DNA from: Lysobacteraceae bacterium
GTDB lineage: Bacteria > Pseudomonadota > Gammaproteobacteria > Xanthomonadales > Xanthomonadaceae
DNA: 14,905 nucleotides
Assembly (NCBI GenBank): GCA_003449515.1
Contig: DMHI01000117.1
Coordinates: 1 to 14,905 of the forward strand
Reading direction: 5' to 3'
Shown in pieces: positions 1-8,994 of the stretch. Position numbers and translations under genes: made by a program. The notes below the pieces were generated by a model, which worked only from the letters and a program-made list of their open reading frames with translations, was not told the DNA's origin and ran no database searches. Within the stretch, counting starts at the first letter, position 1, and every line of letters begins with the position of its first letter.

Positions 1-312
1 CGGCGCGGCGGCGGGCTTCGCGGCAGGCGTCGGCGCGGCCACCGGCACGGCGGCGGGCGCGGATACGCCCTCTTCGATCTCGATCCGCGCGACGACGTGG
101 CCCTCGCTCAGCGCGTCACCCAGCTTGACGGTGATCTCGCGGACGATGCCGGCAAACGGCGCCGGCACTTCCATGGTGGCCTTGTCGCTTTCCAGCGTGA
201 CGAGGCCCTGATCCTTCTTGACGCGGTCGCCGACCGCGACGAGGAGCTCGATCACGGGAACGTCGCTGCTGCTGCCAAGGTCGGGCACCTTGGCGTCGCG
301 GATATCGGCCAT
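1..312 (-). CDS. Lipoyl-domain subunit of a 2-oxoacid dehydrogenase complex, 3'-truncated by window edge
   Basis: Only the first 104 codons are in the window. Residues 1-80 form a biotinyl/lipoyl domain: it opens MADIRDAKVPDLGSSSDVPV and carries the lipoylation motif ESDKATMEVP, so Lys44 is the expected lipoyl-lysine. From about residue 84 the chain becomes an Ala/Pro linker, typical between a lipoyl domain and the next domain. The ATG is well supported by GGAGGGG three bases upstream. The fragment could be the E2 acetyltransferase (aceF) or an E3 dihydrolipoamide dehydrogenase with an N-terminal lipoyl domain. Xanthomonads are known to have both, and the catalytic part lies outside the window, so no gene symbol is given. 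Either would serve the cytoplasmic pyruvate dehydrogenase complex. It is divergent from the glycosyltransferase gene, with 173 bp between the two starts. Confidence 0.9.
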   Translation of the reverse strand, partial: MADIRDAKVPDLGSSSDVPVIELLVAVGDRVKKDQGLVTLESDKATMEVPAPFAGIVREITVKLGDALSEGHVVARIEIEEGVSAPAAVPVAAPTPAAKPAAAP

Positions 313-485
313 GTCCCCTCCGAGGGGCGCGAATACAGACCGCCATTCTGGCTCCGGGGCCGGCGGGGCGCCATCCCTCGCGCCGTGTGCCGAGCCCTGC
401 CCGGCGCCGGCGCGGCCTCGACACCGCCGATCGCGGGCGGCTGGCACACTCACGCTCCCTCCAGTGCGCCTCGCCTGCACCACGC

Positions 486-1982
486 ATGTCCGATCTGCCG
501 CTGCACCGCCGCCTGGCGATTCTCGTTCTGTTGCTCGCGGCCGTGCTGGTCCTCGCCTTCCAGGGCTCGCGCCCGCTGTGGGAACCCGACGAGGGCCGCT
601 TCACCAACGTCGCTTTGCAGATGCTGCACACCGGCGACTTCATCAGCCTGTACCGGCATCACGACAGCTTCCACTTCACCAAGCCGCCCGTGACCTACTG
701 GGCGATCGCCGCCAGTGTCAGCGCCCTCGGCTGGAACGAATGGGCCGTGCGGCTGCCGAACGCGCTGGCCTGGCTGGGTGTGGTGGCCCTGCTGCTGCGG
801 ATCGGGCCGCACTTCGCGCCGAAACGGCCGTGGCTGCCGGCGCTGGTCTACGCCACCCTGCCCTTCCCGCTGCTGGCCGCGCACGTGGTCACCACCGACA
901 CACCGCTGGCCTTTGCGACGACGCTCGCCTTCGCCTGCTACGTGATCGCACGCTTCGAGAGCCGTCCCGGCTTCGTCGTGGCGATGTGGGCGGCCTTCGG
1001 CCTGGCCTTCATGAGCAAGGGCCCGCCGGGGCTGCTCGGCCTGCTCGGCATCCTCGCCTTCCACCTCATGCATCGCGGTGGGCCGCGCCTGTTCCCGCCG
1101 CTGGGCCTGCTGCTGTTCGCCATCGTCGGGCTGACCTGGTACGGCGTGGTGATCGCGCGGCACGAGGGCCTGCTCGCCTATTTCCTCGGCCACGAGGTGA
1201 TCGCGCGGATCGCCACCGACACCCACAACCGCCACCCGGAATGGTGGGGCGGCTTCTACGTCTACGGCACCAGCCTCGCGCTCGGCACGCTGCCGTGGTG
1301 GCCGTGGGCGCTGGGCGCGGCACGGCGCATCGGCCTGCGCTGGCGCAACGCGGCGCCGGAAACGCGCCTGCTGCTGCTCTGGATCGGCATCGCCATGCTC
1401 GTCTTCATGCTGGCGCAGTCGCGGTTGCCGCTCTACATCCTGCCGCTGTTCGCGCCGATCGCCCTGCTGTTCGGCCGCGCGCTGCAGGACACGCCGCTCA
1501 GCACATGGCGGACGATCGCCATCGCTCTCGTCGCCGGCTTCGTGGTGTTCGTAAAGCTCGTCACCGCCCACAAGATCGAGGTGGCCGCGTGGCTGCCCGA
1601 CCGGATCGGCGATGAGGTGTCGATCCACAAGGATTCGCGCAACTGGGCGCGCGAGCTGCAAGCCGTGCTGCCGTTCCGGCCGACCGAAGTGGTGTTCGTC
1701 AACGACATGGCGCGCTACGGCCTGCACCTCTATCTCGGCGCGGAAGTCGAGAAGATCGATTTCGACGGCGTGATGGCCGAGAAGCCGCTGTCCGACGCGC
1801 CTTTCGACGACACCGTGTACGACGAACTGCGCGAGCCCAAGGTGCTGACGCGCGCCTTCGTCATGCGACCCTGGGCCGAGGAGCGCTTCGTGGCGATGGC
1901 CGCCGCTGCCGGCTGGCGAGCGGAGAAGGTTGGCGGCGTGCAGGACCGCGTGGTCTACGTGCTGCGCCCGGCCTCGCGCTGA
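486..1982 (+). CDS. GT39-family (ArnT/PMT-like) membrane glycosyltransferase
   Basis: This 498-residue polytopic inner-membrane protein resembles the GT39/ArnT group, which transfers a sugar from a polyprenyl-phosphate carrier to an acceptor on the periplasmic side. The first membrane span (about residues 10-25) is followed by SRPLWEPDEGRF, whose Asp35-Glu36 pair sits where the family has its catalytic acid in periplasmic loop 1. TKPPVTYW (residues 65-72) and TTDTPLAF (about 136-143) are further family hallmarks. Many Leu/Ala-rich spans run to about residue 370, followed by a soluble C-terminal domain of about 125 residues. The ATG at 486 was chosen because it leaves the usual short cytoplasmic lead before the first span. 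No good Shine-Dalgarno sequence precedes it, and the frame is open upstream to 387. Donor and acceptor cannot be read from sequence; lipid A modification and other glycans are both possible. The last 28 bp overlap the 3' end of the convergent CHAD gene. Confidence 0.85.
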   Translation: MSDLPLHRRLAILVLLLAAVLVLAFQGSRPLWEPDEGRFTNVALQMLHTGDFISLYRHHDSFHFTKPPVTYWAIAASVSALGWNEWAVRLPNALAWLGVVALLLRIGPHFAPKRPWLPALVYATLPFPLLAAHVVTTDTPLAFATTLAFACYVIARFESRPGFVVAMWAAFGLAFMSKGPPGLLGLLGILAFHLMHRGGPRLFPPLGLLLFAIVGLTWYGVVIARHEGLLAYFLGHEVIARIATDTHNRHPEWWGGFYVYGTSLALGTLPWWPWALGAARRIGLRWRNAAPETRLLLLWIGIAMLVFMLAQSRLPLYILPLFAPIALLFGRALQDTPLSTWRTIAIALVAGFVVFVKLVTAHKIEVAAWLPDRIGDEVSIHKDSRNWARELQAVLPFRPTEVVFVNDMARYGLHLYLGAEVEKIDFDGVMAEKPLSDAPFDDTVYDELREPKVLTRAFVMRPWAEERFVAMAAAAGWRAEKVGGVQDRVVYVLRPASR

Positions 1983-2812
1983 AGCCGTCCGAGGGCGGCC
2001 AGCGCGTCGACCGCGTGCTCCTGCGCCGAGCGGTAGAGCGGCTCGACCAGGCGACGCAGCGTGGCGCGGTCGCGGGCGGCGAACAGCCCATGACGGCGGC
2101 AGCGCGCGAGCAGCAACGCGTGGTCCTGGGCCAGCCCCATCCGCTCGGCGAGCTCGCCAAGCCCCGGCGTCTCCCAGTCCGCCCCGGGCGCGACCTCGGC
2201 GAGCGCGCTCTCCTGCTGCCGCAGCCGGCGCAGGCGGCGGCGCAGGCGATGCCAGTCTTCGGGATCGTCGCTGTCGACGGCACGGCGGCGCGCCTGCTCG
2301 ACCCGCTTCAGCGAGCGCGCATGGCCACGCGCGACCACCGTGTCGGTCACCGCCGCCCATGGCAGCGTATCCAGCGCCTCACGGCCGCGCTGCAGGCGCT
2401 CGCGGCGGCGGGCGAAATCAGGATCGCGACGCAAGGCCACGGCGAGCCGCTCGGCACGCCGCGCAGCCACGCTGGCAAGCAGGCGCTCGCATTCGATCGG
2501 TCCGATCACCGCGTCGCGCGCCAGTTGCAGCAGGCCATCGCGCAGCGCATCGGCATCGCGCAGGGCGGACAGGCCTCGGCACAGCCCGCGCAGCTCGCGG
2601 TCGAGGCGATCGGCAGCGGGTGCGGAGGCGAGGGCCTCGGCGCACAACGCGAGCACCGCGCGGGTGCGACGGATCGCCTTGCGGCCCTGGTGCACGCCGG
2701 CATGGCGCTCATCGCCGGGTCGGCCGAGCTGGCGCGCCGCGCGCTCGAGCTCGTGCTCCGCATAGGCCCGCAGGCCATCGCCAATGCTGATCCTGTCCAT
2801 CCGCGCCCCCAT
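1955..2812 (-). CDS. CHAD-domain protein
   Basis: The 285-residue soluble, strongly basic, helix-rich protein matches the CHAD family (conserved histidine alpha-helical domain). Members are known to bind polyphosphate through conserved basic residues. The first half has HQGRKAIRRTRAVLAL (His41, Arg44, Lys45, Arg48, Arg49, Arg51). The internally repeated second half has DPEDWHRLRRRLRRLRQQ (His188 and an Arg cluster), then LGELAERMGLAQDHALL, the usual closing motif. No CYTH triphosphatase domain is attached and no signal peptide is seen, so a cytoplasmic polyphosphate- or nucleoid-associated role is inferred. Two starts are possible: ATG at 2812, or ATG at 2800, which has GGGGG just upstream and gives MDRISIGD. 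It lies 80 nt downstream of the phosphodiesterase gene on the same strand, so cotranscription is possible. The stop codon TAG lies inside the 3' end of the convergent glycosyltransferase gene. Confidence 0.87.
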   Translation of the reverse strand: MGARMDRISIGDGLRAYAEHELERAARQLGRPGDERHAGVHQGRKAIRRTRAVLALCAEALASAPAADRLDRELRGLCRGLSALRDADALRDGLLQLARDAVIGPIECERLLASVAARRAERLAVALRRDPDFARRRERLQRGREALDTLPWAAVTDTVVARGHARSLKRVEQARRRAVDSDDPEDWHRLRRRLRRLRQQESALAEVAPGADWETPGLGELAERMGLAQDHALLLARCRRHGLFAARDRATLRRLVEPLYRSAQEHAVDALAALGRLQREAGRST

Positions 2813-2892
2813 CGCCGCCGCGAATCTAGCAGGGCGAGGGGCATGGCGGGCAAGCTCTGCGCGGCAATCGGCTCCGGTGTTGGGCGCGCCGC

Positions 2893-4164
2893 TCAGGGCG
2901 CGTCGTCGCGGGCGGGTGCTGCGCGCAGCGCCTCGCGCACACCGACGGCCAGCGCCGGCTGATCGGCGAAGATGCCGGTGATGCCGGCGTCCACCAGCAT
3001 CCTGAGCTGCGCATCCGCCGATTGCGCGCGCCCGTCCGCAGCGACGAACAGGTAAGGCGCTTCCGTGCGCAGGGTGTAGGCATGCACCGCGAAGCCGAGC
3101 CGCCGCGCTTCGGCCAGCCACGGTGCCGGCGAAGCCCCCAGCCGCGGCCGCGGATCGGCGGCACCTTCCGGCGCCGGTTGCGCCTGCAGCAGTGTCGGGA
3201 TCCACGGCCCGAGGCCATCGATCTCGGCGCGCAGCGCGGCCAGCGCAGCGCCGGTCACGAAATCGGCGTAGTCCGTGCGCGCACCGAAGCCCGCCACCGC
3301 CGCCGCGATCCCGCCGTAACGCGCCTTGAGGTCATCGCCGCGGGCCGCGTGCCAGACCAGGTCGTAGGGCTGGCCAAAACTCGTCTGCGCCGGATCGGCG
3401 CGACCCGACATGTCGCCCAGCAGGAACACCAGCGGCAGCTCGATGCCGGCTGCAGGCAGCAGCGTCCGTCGCAGCCGCAGCAGGTTGTCGAGCTCGAAGC
3501 TCTGGATGAACACGCGCGCCGGATCGGTGAACTCGGCGGAGGCGAGGTCGTCGACCAGCATCGCGCTGGTGTCGAGGCCGATCGGTGTTCCATCGAGATG
3601 ACGGCCTTCGTGCAGGAAGAAGGTGGGGTGCTTGGTCTCGGGATAGACCCCGATCGGCCGGCCCAGGCGCTCGCCCTCCTCGCGCGCCAGTGCGATCACC
3701 TCGGCGAACGTGGCGATGCCGAACCGGCCGTCGAAGCGCGCGCTCTTGGGTCGCACCGCCGGCCGCGTCTCGCGGGCGCGCAGGGTGCGCAGCTCGGCGA
3801 GGCTGAAGTCCTCGGTGAACCAGTCGGTGATCTCGATGCCGTCGATGCGTTTGGTGGTGCGGCGATCGGCGAACTCGGCGCGCTCGGCCACATCGGTACT
3901 GCCCGAGAGCGCGTTCTCGTGGCGGGCCACGAGGATGCCGTCGCGGGTGGGCACGAGATCGGGCTCGATGAAGTCGGCGCCCTGTGCAATCGCCAGCCGG
4001 TAGGCTTCGAGCGTGTGTTCGGGACGCTCGCCACTGGCGCCACGGTGGGCGATGACCAGCAGGGATGGCGCGGCAAGGGCGGGCATGGCGGTGAGCATAA
4101 GCGCCAGCAGCAGCGCGGTGCGGCGGGCGCTTTGCCAGAAGCGGCGGGGCATCGGAGTAGGCAT
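2893..4164 (-). CDS. Secreted glycerophosphodiester phosphodiesterase (GDPD/GlpQ-type)
   Basis: This 423-residue enzyme is predicted to hydrolyse glycerophosphodiesters, the deacylated phospholipids, to glycerol-3-phosphate and an alcohol. It starts with a basic N-terminus and a hydrophobic stretch (LLLALMLTAMPALA, cleavage likely after Ala31), so it should be periplasmic. The GDPD signature follows directly: LLVIAHRGASGERPEHT (His40, Arg41), FIEPDL (Glu67, Asp69; metal ligands) and LVARHEN (His82, general acid/base). C-terminal TIM-barrel motifs include YPETKHP and the final GITGIFADQP. Length suits periplasmic GlpQ-like enzymes, which are longer than cytoplasmic UgpQ-like ones. The start at 4164 (MPTPMPRRFW) and the one at 4152 (MPRRFW) are both plausible, and neither has a clear Shine-Dalgarno sequence. 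Transcription is divergent from the S9 peptidase, with 139 bp between starts. The specific orthologue is not certain, so no symbol is given. Confidence 0.92.
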   Translation of the reverse strand: MPTPMPRRFWQSARRTALLLALMLTAMPALAAPSLLVIAHRGASGERPEHTLEAYRLAIAQGADFIEPDLVPTRDGILVARHENALSGSTDVAERAEFADRRTTKRIDGIEITDWFTEDFSLAELRTLRARETRPAVRPKSARFDGRFGIATFAEVIALAREEGERLGRPIGVYPETKHPTFFLHEGRHLDGTPIGLDTSAMLVDDLASAEFTDPARVFIQSFELDNLLRLRRTLLPAAGIELPLVFLLGDMSGRADPAQTSFGQPYDLVWHAARGDDLKARYGGIAAAVAGFGARTDYADFVTGAALAALRAEIDGLGPWIPTLLQAQPAPEGAADPRPRLGASPAPWLAEARRLGFAVHAYTLRTEAPYLFVAADGRAQSADAQLRMLVDAGITGIFADQPALAVGVREALRAAPARDDAP

Positions 4165-4268
4165 GGGCGGAGTGTGGAGGGGACGGATGTCGAAGCGGTG
4201 ACGCCAGCCGCGAAGGGCACCGGACACGCGCCGCCAGCCTCCCCATGATGCCGCAGCCGGGCCCGCCT

Positions 4269-4297
4269 GCTAGCCTCGCCGCATCGCCCTGCCGGAG
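4269..4297 (+). promoter_or_regulatory. Candidate -10 element and ribosome binding site for the S9 peptidase
   Basis: The stretch GCTAGCCTCGCC contains TAGCCT at 4271-4276, a plausible degenerate -10 box of the kind seen ahead of genes in high-GC gammaproteobacteria. It is followed by GGAG at 4294-4297, six bases before the ATG, which is a good Shine-Dalgarno sequence. No convincing -35 hexamer is visible 16-18 bp upstream. The ribosome binding site is well supported; the promoter call is weak. Confidence 0.3.
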
Positions 4298-4303
4298 TGC
4301 CCC

Positions 4304-6280
<1,977 letters not shown>

Positions 6281-6290
6281 AGGGCTCGGT

Positions 6291-6311
6291 GCCCGCGGCA
6301 ACTGCGCGGGC
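6291..6311. terminator. Possible bidirectional hairpin between the S9 peptidase and ctaB
   Basis: GCCCGCG (6291-6297) and CGCGGGC (6305-6311) form a perfect 7-bp GC-rich stem around a 7-nt loop. It lies in the 63-bp gap between two convergent stop codons, the right place for a shared terminator. No T-run follows on either strand, so intrinsic termination would be weak or Rho-assisted. Confidence 0.4.
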
Positions 6312-6343
6312 CCGGCCTCGGGTTCATCCGGCGGTGCCGCTGC

Positions 6344-7303
6344 TCACCCGATCCGCTCGAACGTCAGACCGCCCTTCGGCACCGCCTCCATCGCCTCGGG
6401 CACGAGGTAGTGATCGACCAGCAGGAAGGCGAACAGCACCATCAGGTAGACGATGGAGTAGTTGAACACCCGCATCGGATACAGCTCGTCGGGCGGATTG
6501 AACAGGCGCACGGCGTAATAGAGGAACACGCCGCCCAGCACCAGCGCACCGCCAAGGTAGAACAGGCCGCTCATGCCGCTGGCGAAGGGCAGCACCGTGG
6601 CCGCGATCAGCAGCAGGGTGTAGAAGAGGATCTGCCAGCGCGTGTAGACCACGCCGTGCGTCACCGGCAGCATCGGGATCATCGCGCGGGCGTAGTCGTC
6701 GCGGCGGAAGATCGCCAGTGCCCAGAAGTGCGGCGGCGTCCACACGAAGATGATCAGCACCAGCAGAAGGGCGTGGTGGTAGTCGTAGGGGGCGTCGAAC
6801 AGCGCGTCGAAGCCGGCACCCGCCGGCCAGCCCTTCACCGCCGCCCAGCCGAGCAGGGGCGGGGCGGCACCGGCGAGGCCGCCGATGACGATGTTCTGCG
6901 GCGTGGCGCGCTTCAGCCATCCGGTGTAGATGATCGCGTAGCCGATCAACGAGGCGAAGGTCAGCGCGGCGGTCAGCGGGTTCACCCACACGGCCAGCAC
7001 CGCCATCGACAGCAGGCCCAGCGCCAGCGCGAACAGCAAGACCTGCACGCCGGTGAGCGAGCCGGTGGGGAGCGGCCGATGCTGCGTGCGCGCCATCACC
7101 GCGTCGATGCGCTGGTCGAGCAGGTGGTTGATCGCCGCCGCCGAGGCCGCGGCCAGCCAGATGCCCAGCGAGCCCAGCAGCAGCGCGCGCCAGCCGGGGA
7201 AATCCGGCGTGGCGAGGAACATCCCGATCACCGCGGTGAAGACGATCAGCGCGACCACGCGCGGCTTGGTCAGCGCCCAGTACTGGCCAGCGACAGCGGC
7301 CAC
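6344..7303 (-). CDS. ctaB: Heme O synthase (protoheme IX farnesyltransferase)
   Basis: This 319-residue inner-membrane UbiA-type prenyltransferase adds a farnesyl group to heme b to make heme O, the precursor of heme A. The first Asp-rich motif is intact: NHLLDQRIDAVMARTQHRP has Asn59, Asp63, Asp67 and the M-x-R-T-x-x-R-P ending. The second conserved region reads YTGWLKRATPQNIVIGG (about residues 126-142), followed by AGAAPPLLGW. About nine hydrophobic spans are visible. Translation begins with GTG at 7303, three bases after the ctaA stop codon. No ATG exists before the first conserved motif TKPRVV, so GTG is the natural start; GGAA lies 8 nt upstream. It is the last gene of block B and provides the substrate for the preceding gene product, CtaA. 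The name cyoE is also used for this family, but the neighbours here are all aa3 oxidase genes. Confidence 0.97.
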   Translation of the reverse strand: MAAVAGQYWALTKPRVVALIVFTAVIGMFLATPDFPGWRALLLGSLGIWLAAASAAAINHLLDQRIDAVMARTQHRPLPTGSLTGVQVLLFALALGLLSMAVLAVWVNPLTAALTFASLIGYAIIYTGWLKRATPQNIVIGGLAGAAPPLLGWAAVKGWPAGAGFDALFDAPYDYHHALLLVLIIFVWTPPHFWALAIFRRDDYARAMIPMLPVTHGVVYTRWQILFYTLLLIAATVLPFASGMSGLFYLGGALVLGGVFLYYAVRLFNPPDELYPMRVFNYSIVYLMVLFAFLLVDHYLVPEAMEAVPKGGLTFERIG

Positions 7304-7306
7304 GCC

Positions 7307-8440
7307 TCAGGTTCCGGGCGAGCGCAGGCGCGCCAGCAGGGTGACGACGGTGAACAGCATCACCACGGCAACCATCAGGTGCGCGGTGGCCACCCACAGC
7401 GGCAGCCCCATCACCACATTGCCGATACCCAGTGCCACCTGCAGCACCAGCAGCAGCAGCAGCACCACGCCCGAGGTGCGGAAGCCCGGCGCGAACGCCA
7501 GCCGGAAGCCGAGGATCAGGAAATAGGCGGTCACCACCACGGCACCGATGCGATGCGCGAGCTGGATCGCCGCTCGCGCGGCACCATCGAGCACGCCACC
7601 CTCGAAGTCGACACCGATGCCGCGCCAAAGCGTGAAGCCCTCGCCGAAATCGGTGGCTGGCCACCACACGCCCTTGCATTTGGGGAAGTCGAGGCCGCAG
7701 GCCAGCGCGGCATAGTTCGCCGCCACCCAGCCACCCAGCGCGATCTGGATCGCCAGCAAGGCGAGCCCAACCCACATCCAGACGCGCAGCGACGGCGCAT
7801 CGACGTGCACGCGGGTGGCGTTCGGCGTGGTCCACCAGGCGAGTACGGTGAGCAGCGAGAAGGTCAGCAGACCGCCCATCAGGTGGCTCATCACGATCGC
7901 CGGCTTCACCAGCCACACCACCGTCCACATGCCCAGCAGGGACTGGAACGTGACCAGCACCAGCAGCGCCATCGAGAGCCGCGTCACGCCGTCCGACCAG
8001 CGCACCAGGCCGTACAGCCACACCAGTTTGCCGGCGCCGGCCAACAGGAGCGCCGCGGCGGGATGCCCGGCCATGTAGGTGAAGATCGCGGCGACCACCA
8101 GCGCCATGCCGCCGAACACGATGCCCAGCCCGCCCGGACGACGCCGCGCCGCGAGCAGCGCGAGTGCGGCGATGAACAGGCCCAAGGTGGCGGCCATGTG
8201 CCGGTGCACCTGCTCGAGGATCGCCTTGTTCACTTCGACCGCGCGCTCGAAGGTGGCGTTGGCCTGCGCGATCTCGTTGGCATCGTTGGGCCAGGTCACC
8301 TTGCCGTAGCAGGTGGGCCAGTCGGGGCAGCTCAGGCCGGCGTTGTTGAGGCGCGTGAATCCACCAAGGAAGATCACGCCGAAGGTCAGGATCACGGCCG
8401 CCCAGGCGAGGCGGTGGAAGTGGCGCACGGGGATCCTCAT
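7307..8440 (-). CDS. ctaA: Heme A synthase (COX15/CtaA family)
   Basis: The 377-residue, eight-span membrane protein oxidises the C8 methyl of heme O to a formyl group, giving heme A for cytochrome aa3. The first half has the signature GGFTRLNNAGLSCPDWPTC with the periplasmic cysteine pair Cys38/Cys44, then EQVHRHMA, where His79 is an expected heme ligand. SHLMGG supplies another helix histidine. The second half repeats the plan: ACGLDFPKCKG gives a second cysteine pair, and QLAHRIGAVVV and ATAHLMVAV supply the matching histidines. The ATG at 8440 overlaps the stop of the upstream gene as ATGA, implying translational coupling, and ctaB starts 3 nt after the ctaA stop. The product works directly with CtaB. 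Confidence 0.97.
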   Translation of the reverse strand: MRIPVRHFHRLAWAAVILTFGVIFLGGFTRLNNAGLSCPDWPTCYGKVTWPNDANEIAQANATFERAVEVNKAILEQVHRHMAATLGLFIAALALLAARRRPGGLGIVFGGMALVVAAIFTYMAGHPAAALLLAGAGKLVWLYGLVRWSDGVTRLSMALLVLVTFQSLLGMWTVVWLVKPAIVMSHLMGGLLTFSLLTVLAWWTTPNATRVHVDAPSLRVWMWVGLALLAIQIALGGWVAANYAALACGLDFPKCKGVWWPATDFGEGFTLWRGIGVDFEGGVLDGAARAAIQLAHRIGAVVVTAYFLILGFRLAFAPGFRTSGVVLLLLLVLQVALGIGNVVMGLPLWVATAHLMVAVVMLFTVVTLLARLRSPGT

Positions 8441-8994
8441 TCGGTCACTCGGAGCAGGCGGGCGAGGTCGCGGCGCAGGCCGGAGGGATCGAAGCCCGGT
8501 TCGTAGCGCATCACGAGGAACCCGTTGGGGTCGATGACGTGGACGGCGAGGCTGCCTTCCACGTGCGAGGCCGGCAGTTTCGCACGCAGCGCCGGCGAGG
8601 GAATCATCGGCAGGAAGGCGCGGAAATCCGGCGCGTGCTCCGGCACCTCGCCGAACCAGAGGATCTGCACGCGATCGGCGCGGCGGCCCTCGGCGATCCA
8701 CACCCGGTAGAGATCGTCGCTGAGCTTCAGGCAGGGCTGGCCGCAGTCGACGGGGGGCATCACCACCACGCGCCACAGGCGCTCGCGCGGCTGCCACTCG
8801 GGGTACTCGCGGCCGTCGGCGTGGCGCAGACCGAGCACGCCGAGCTCGATCGGCTCGTCGAGCAGTTCGCCGGCGTTGCGGGTGGCGGTGGGCGTCCAGC
8901 CCGAGAAAATCAGGAACAGCGCGATACCGAACGATGTGAAGAACATCGCGACCACCAGCAACAGGGTGACGCGGGAACGCAGGACATTGCTCAT
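8437..8994 (-). CDS. Membrane-anchored Sco-like (thioredoxin-fold) protein of the cytochrome oxidase cluster
   Basis: This 185-residue protein has one N-terminal span (about residues 9-31, LLLVVAMFFTSFGIALFLIF) and then a domain expected in the periplasm. VVVMPPVDCGQPCLKLSDDL contains a C-x3-C pair (Cys84, Cys88) at a position comparable to the Cu-binding C-x3-C of Sco proteins. Near the C-terminus, VHVIDPNGFLVMRYEPG resembles the late Sco/thioredoxin strand pair. The conserved Sco histidine, normally about eight residues before that aspartate, is not in register: residue 147 is Gly, and the nearby histidines are His144 and His152. It may therefore be a diverged copper chaperone or thiol reductase for subunit II; that role is inference. 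Similar unnamed proteins are recalled between SURF1 and ctaA in other gammaproteobacteria. It overlaps SURF1 and ctaA by ATGA at both ends. Confidence 0.88.
   Translation of the reverse strand: MSNVLRSRVTLLLVVAMFFTSFGIALFLIFSGWTPTATRNAGELLDEPIELGVLGLRHADGREYPEWQPRERLWRVVVMPPVDCGQPCLKLSDDLYRVWIAEGRRADRVQILWFGEVPEHAPDFRAFLPMIPSPALRAKLPASHVEGSLAVHVIDPNGFLVMRYEPGFDPSGLRRDLARLLRVTE

Noticed and set aside
451..470. TGGCAC resembling a sigma-54 -24 element upstream of the glycosyltransferase
   Set aside because: The matching -12 TTGC element is not present at the required spacing (the sequence continues ACTCACGCTCC).
450..2360. Minus-strand 636-codon frame opposite the glycosyltransferase
   Set aside because: Composition is typical of a shadow frame, while the opposite strand encodes clear GT39 motifs.
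2885..2902. CGCGCC-GCTCAG-GGCGCG hairpin at the phosphodiesterase stop codon
   Set aside because: It is a short stem without a U-tract that overlaps the coding end, and is likely a chance product of GC-rich sequence.
6410..8506. Plus-strand open frame of 698 codons opposite ctaB and ctaA
   Set aside because: The translation is His/Gln/Arg-rich without domains, and is antisense to two well-conserved membrane enzymes. It is a codon-bias shadow.
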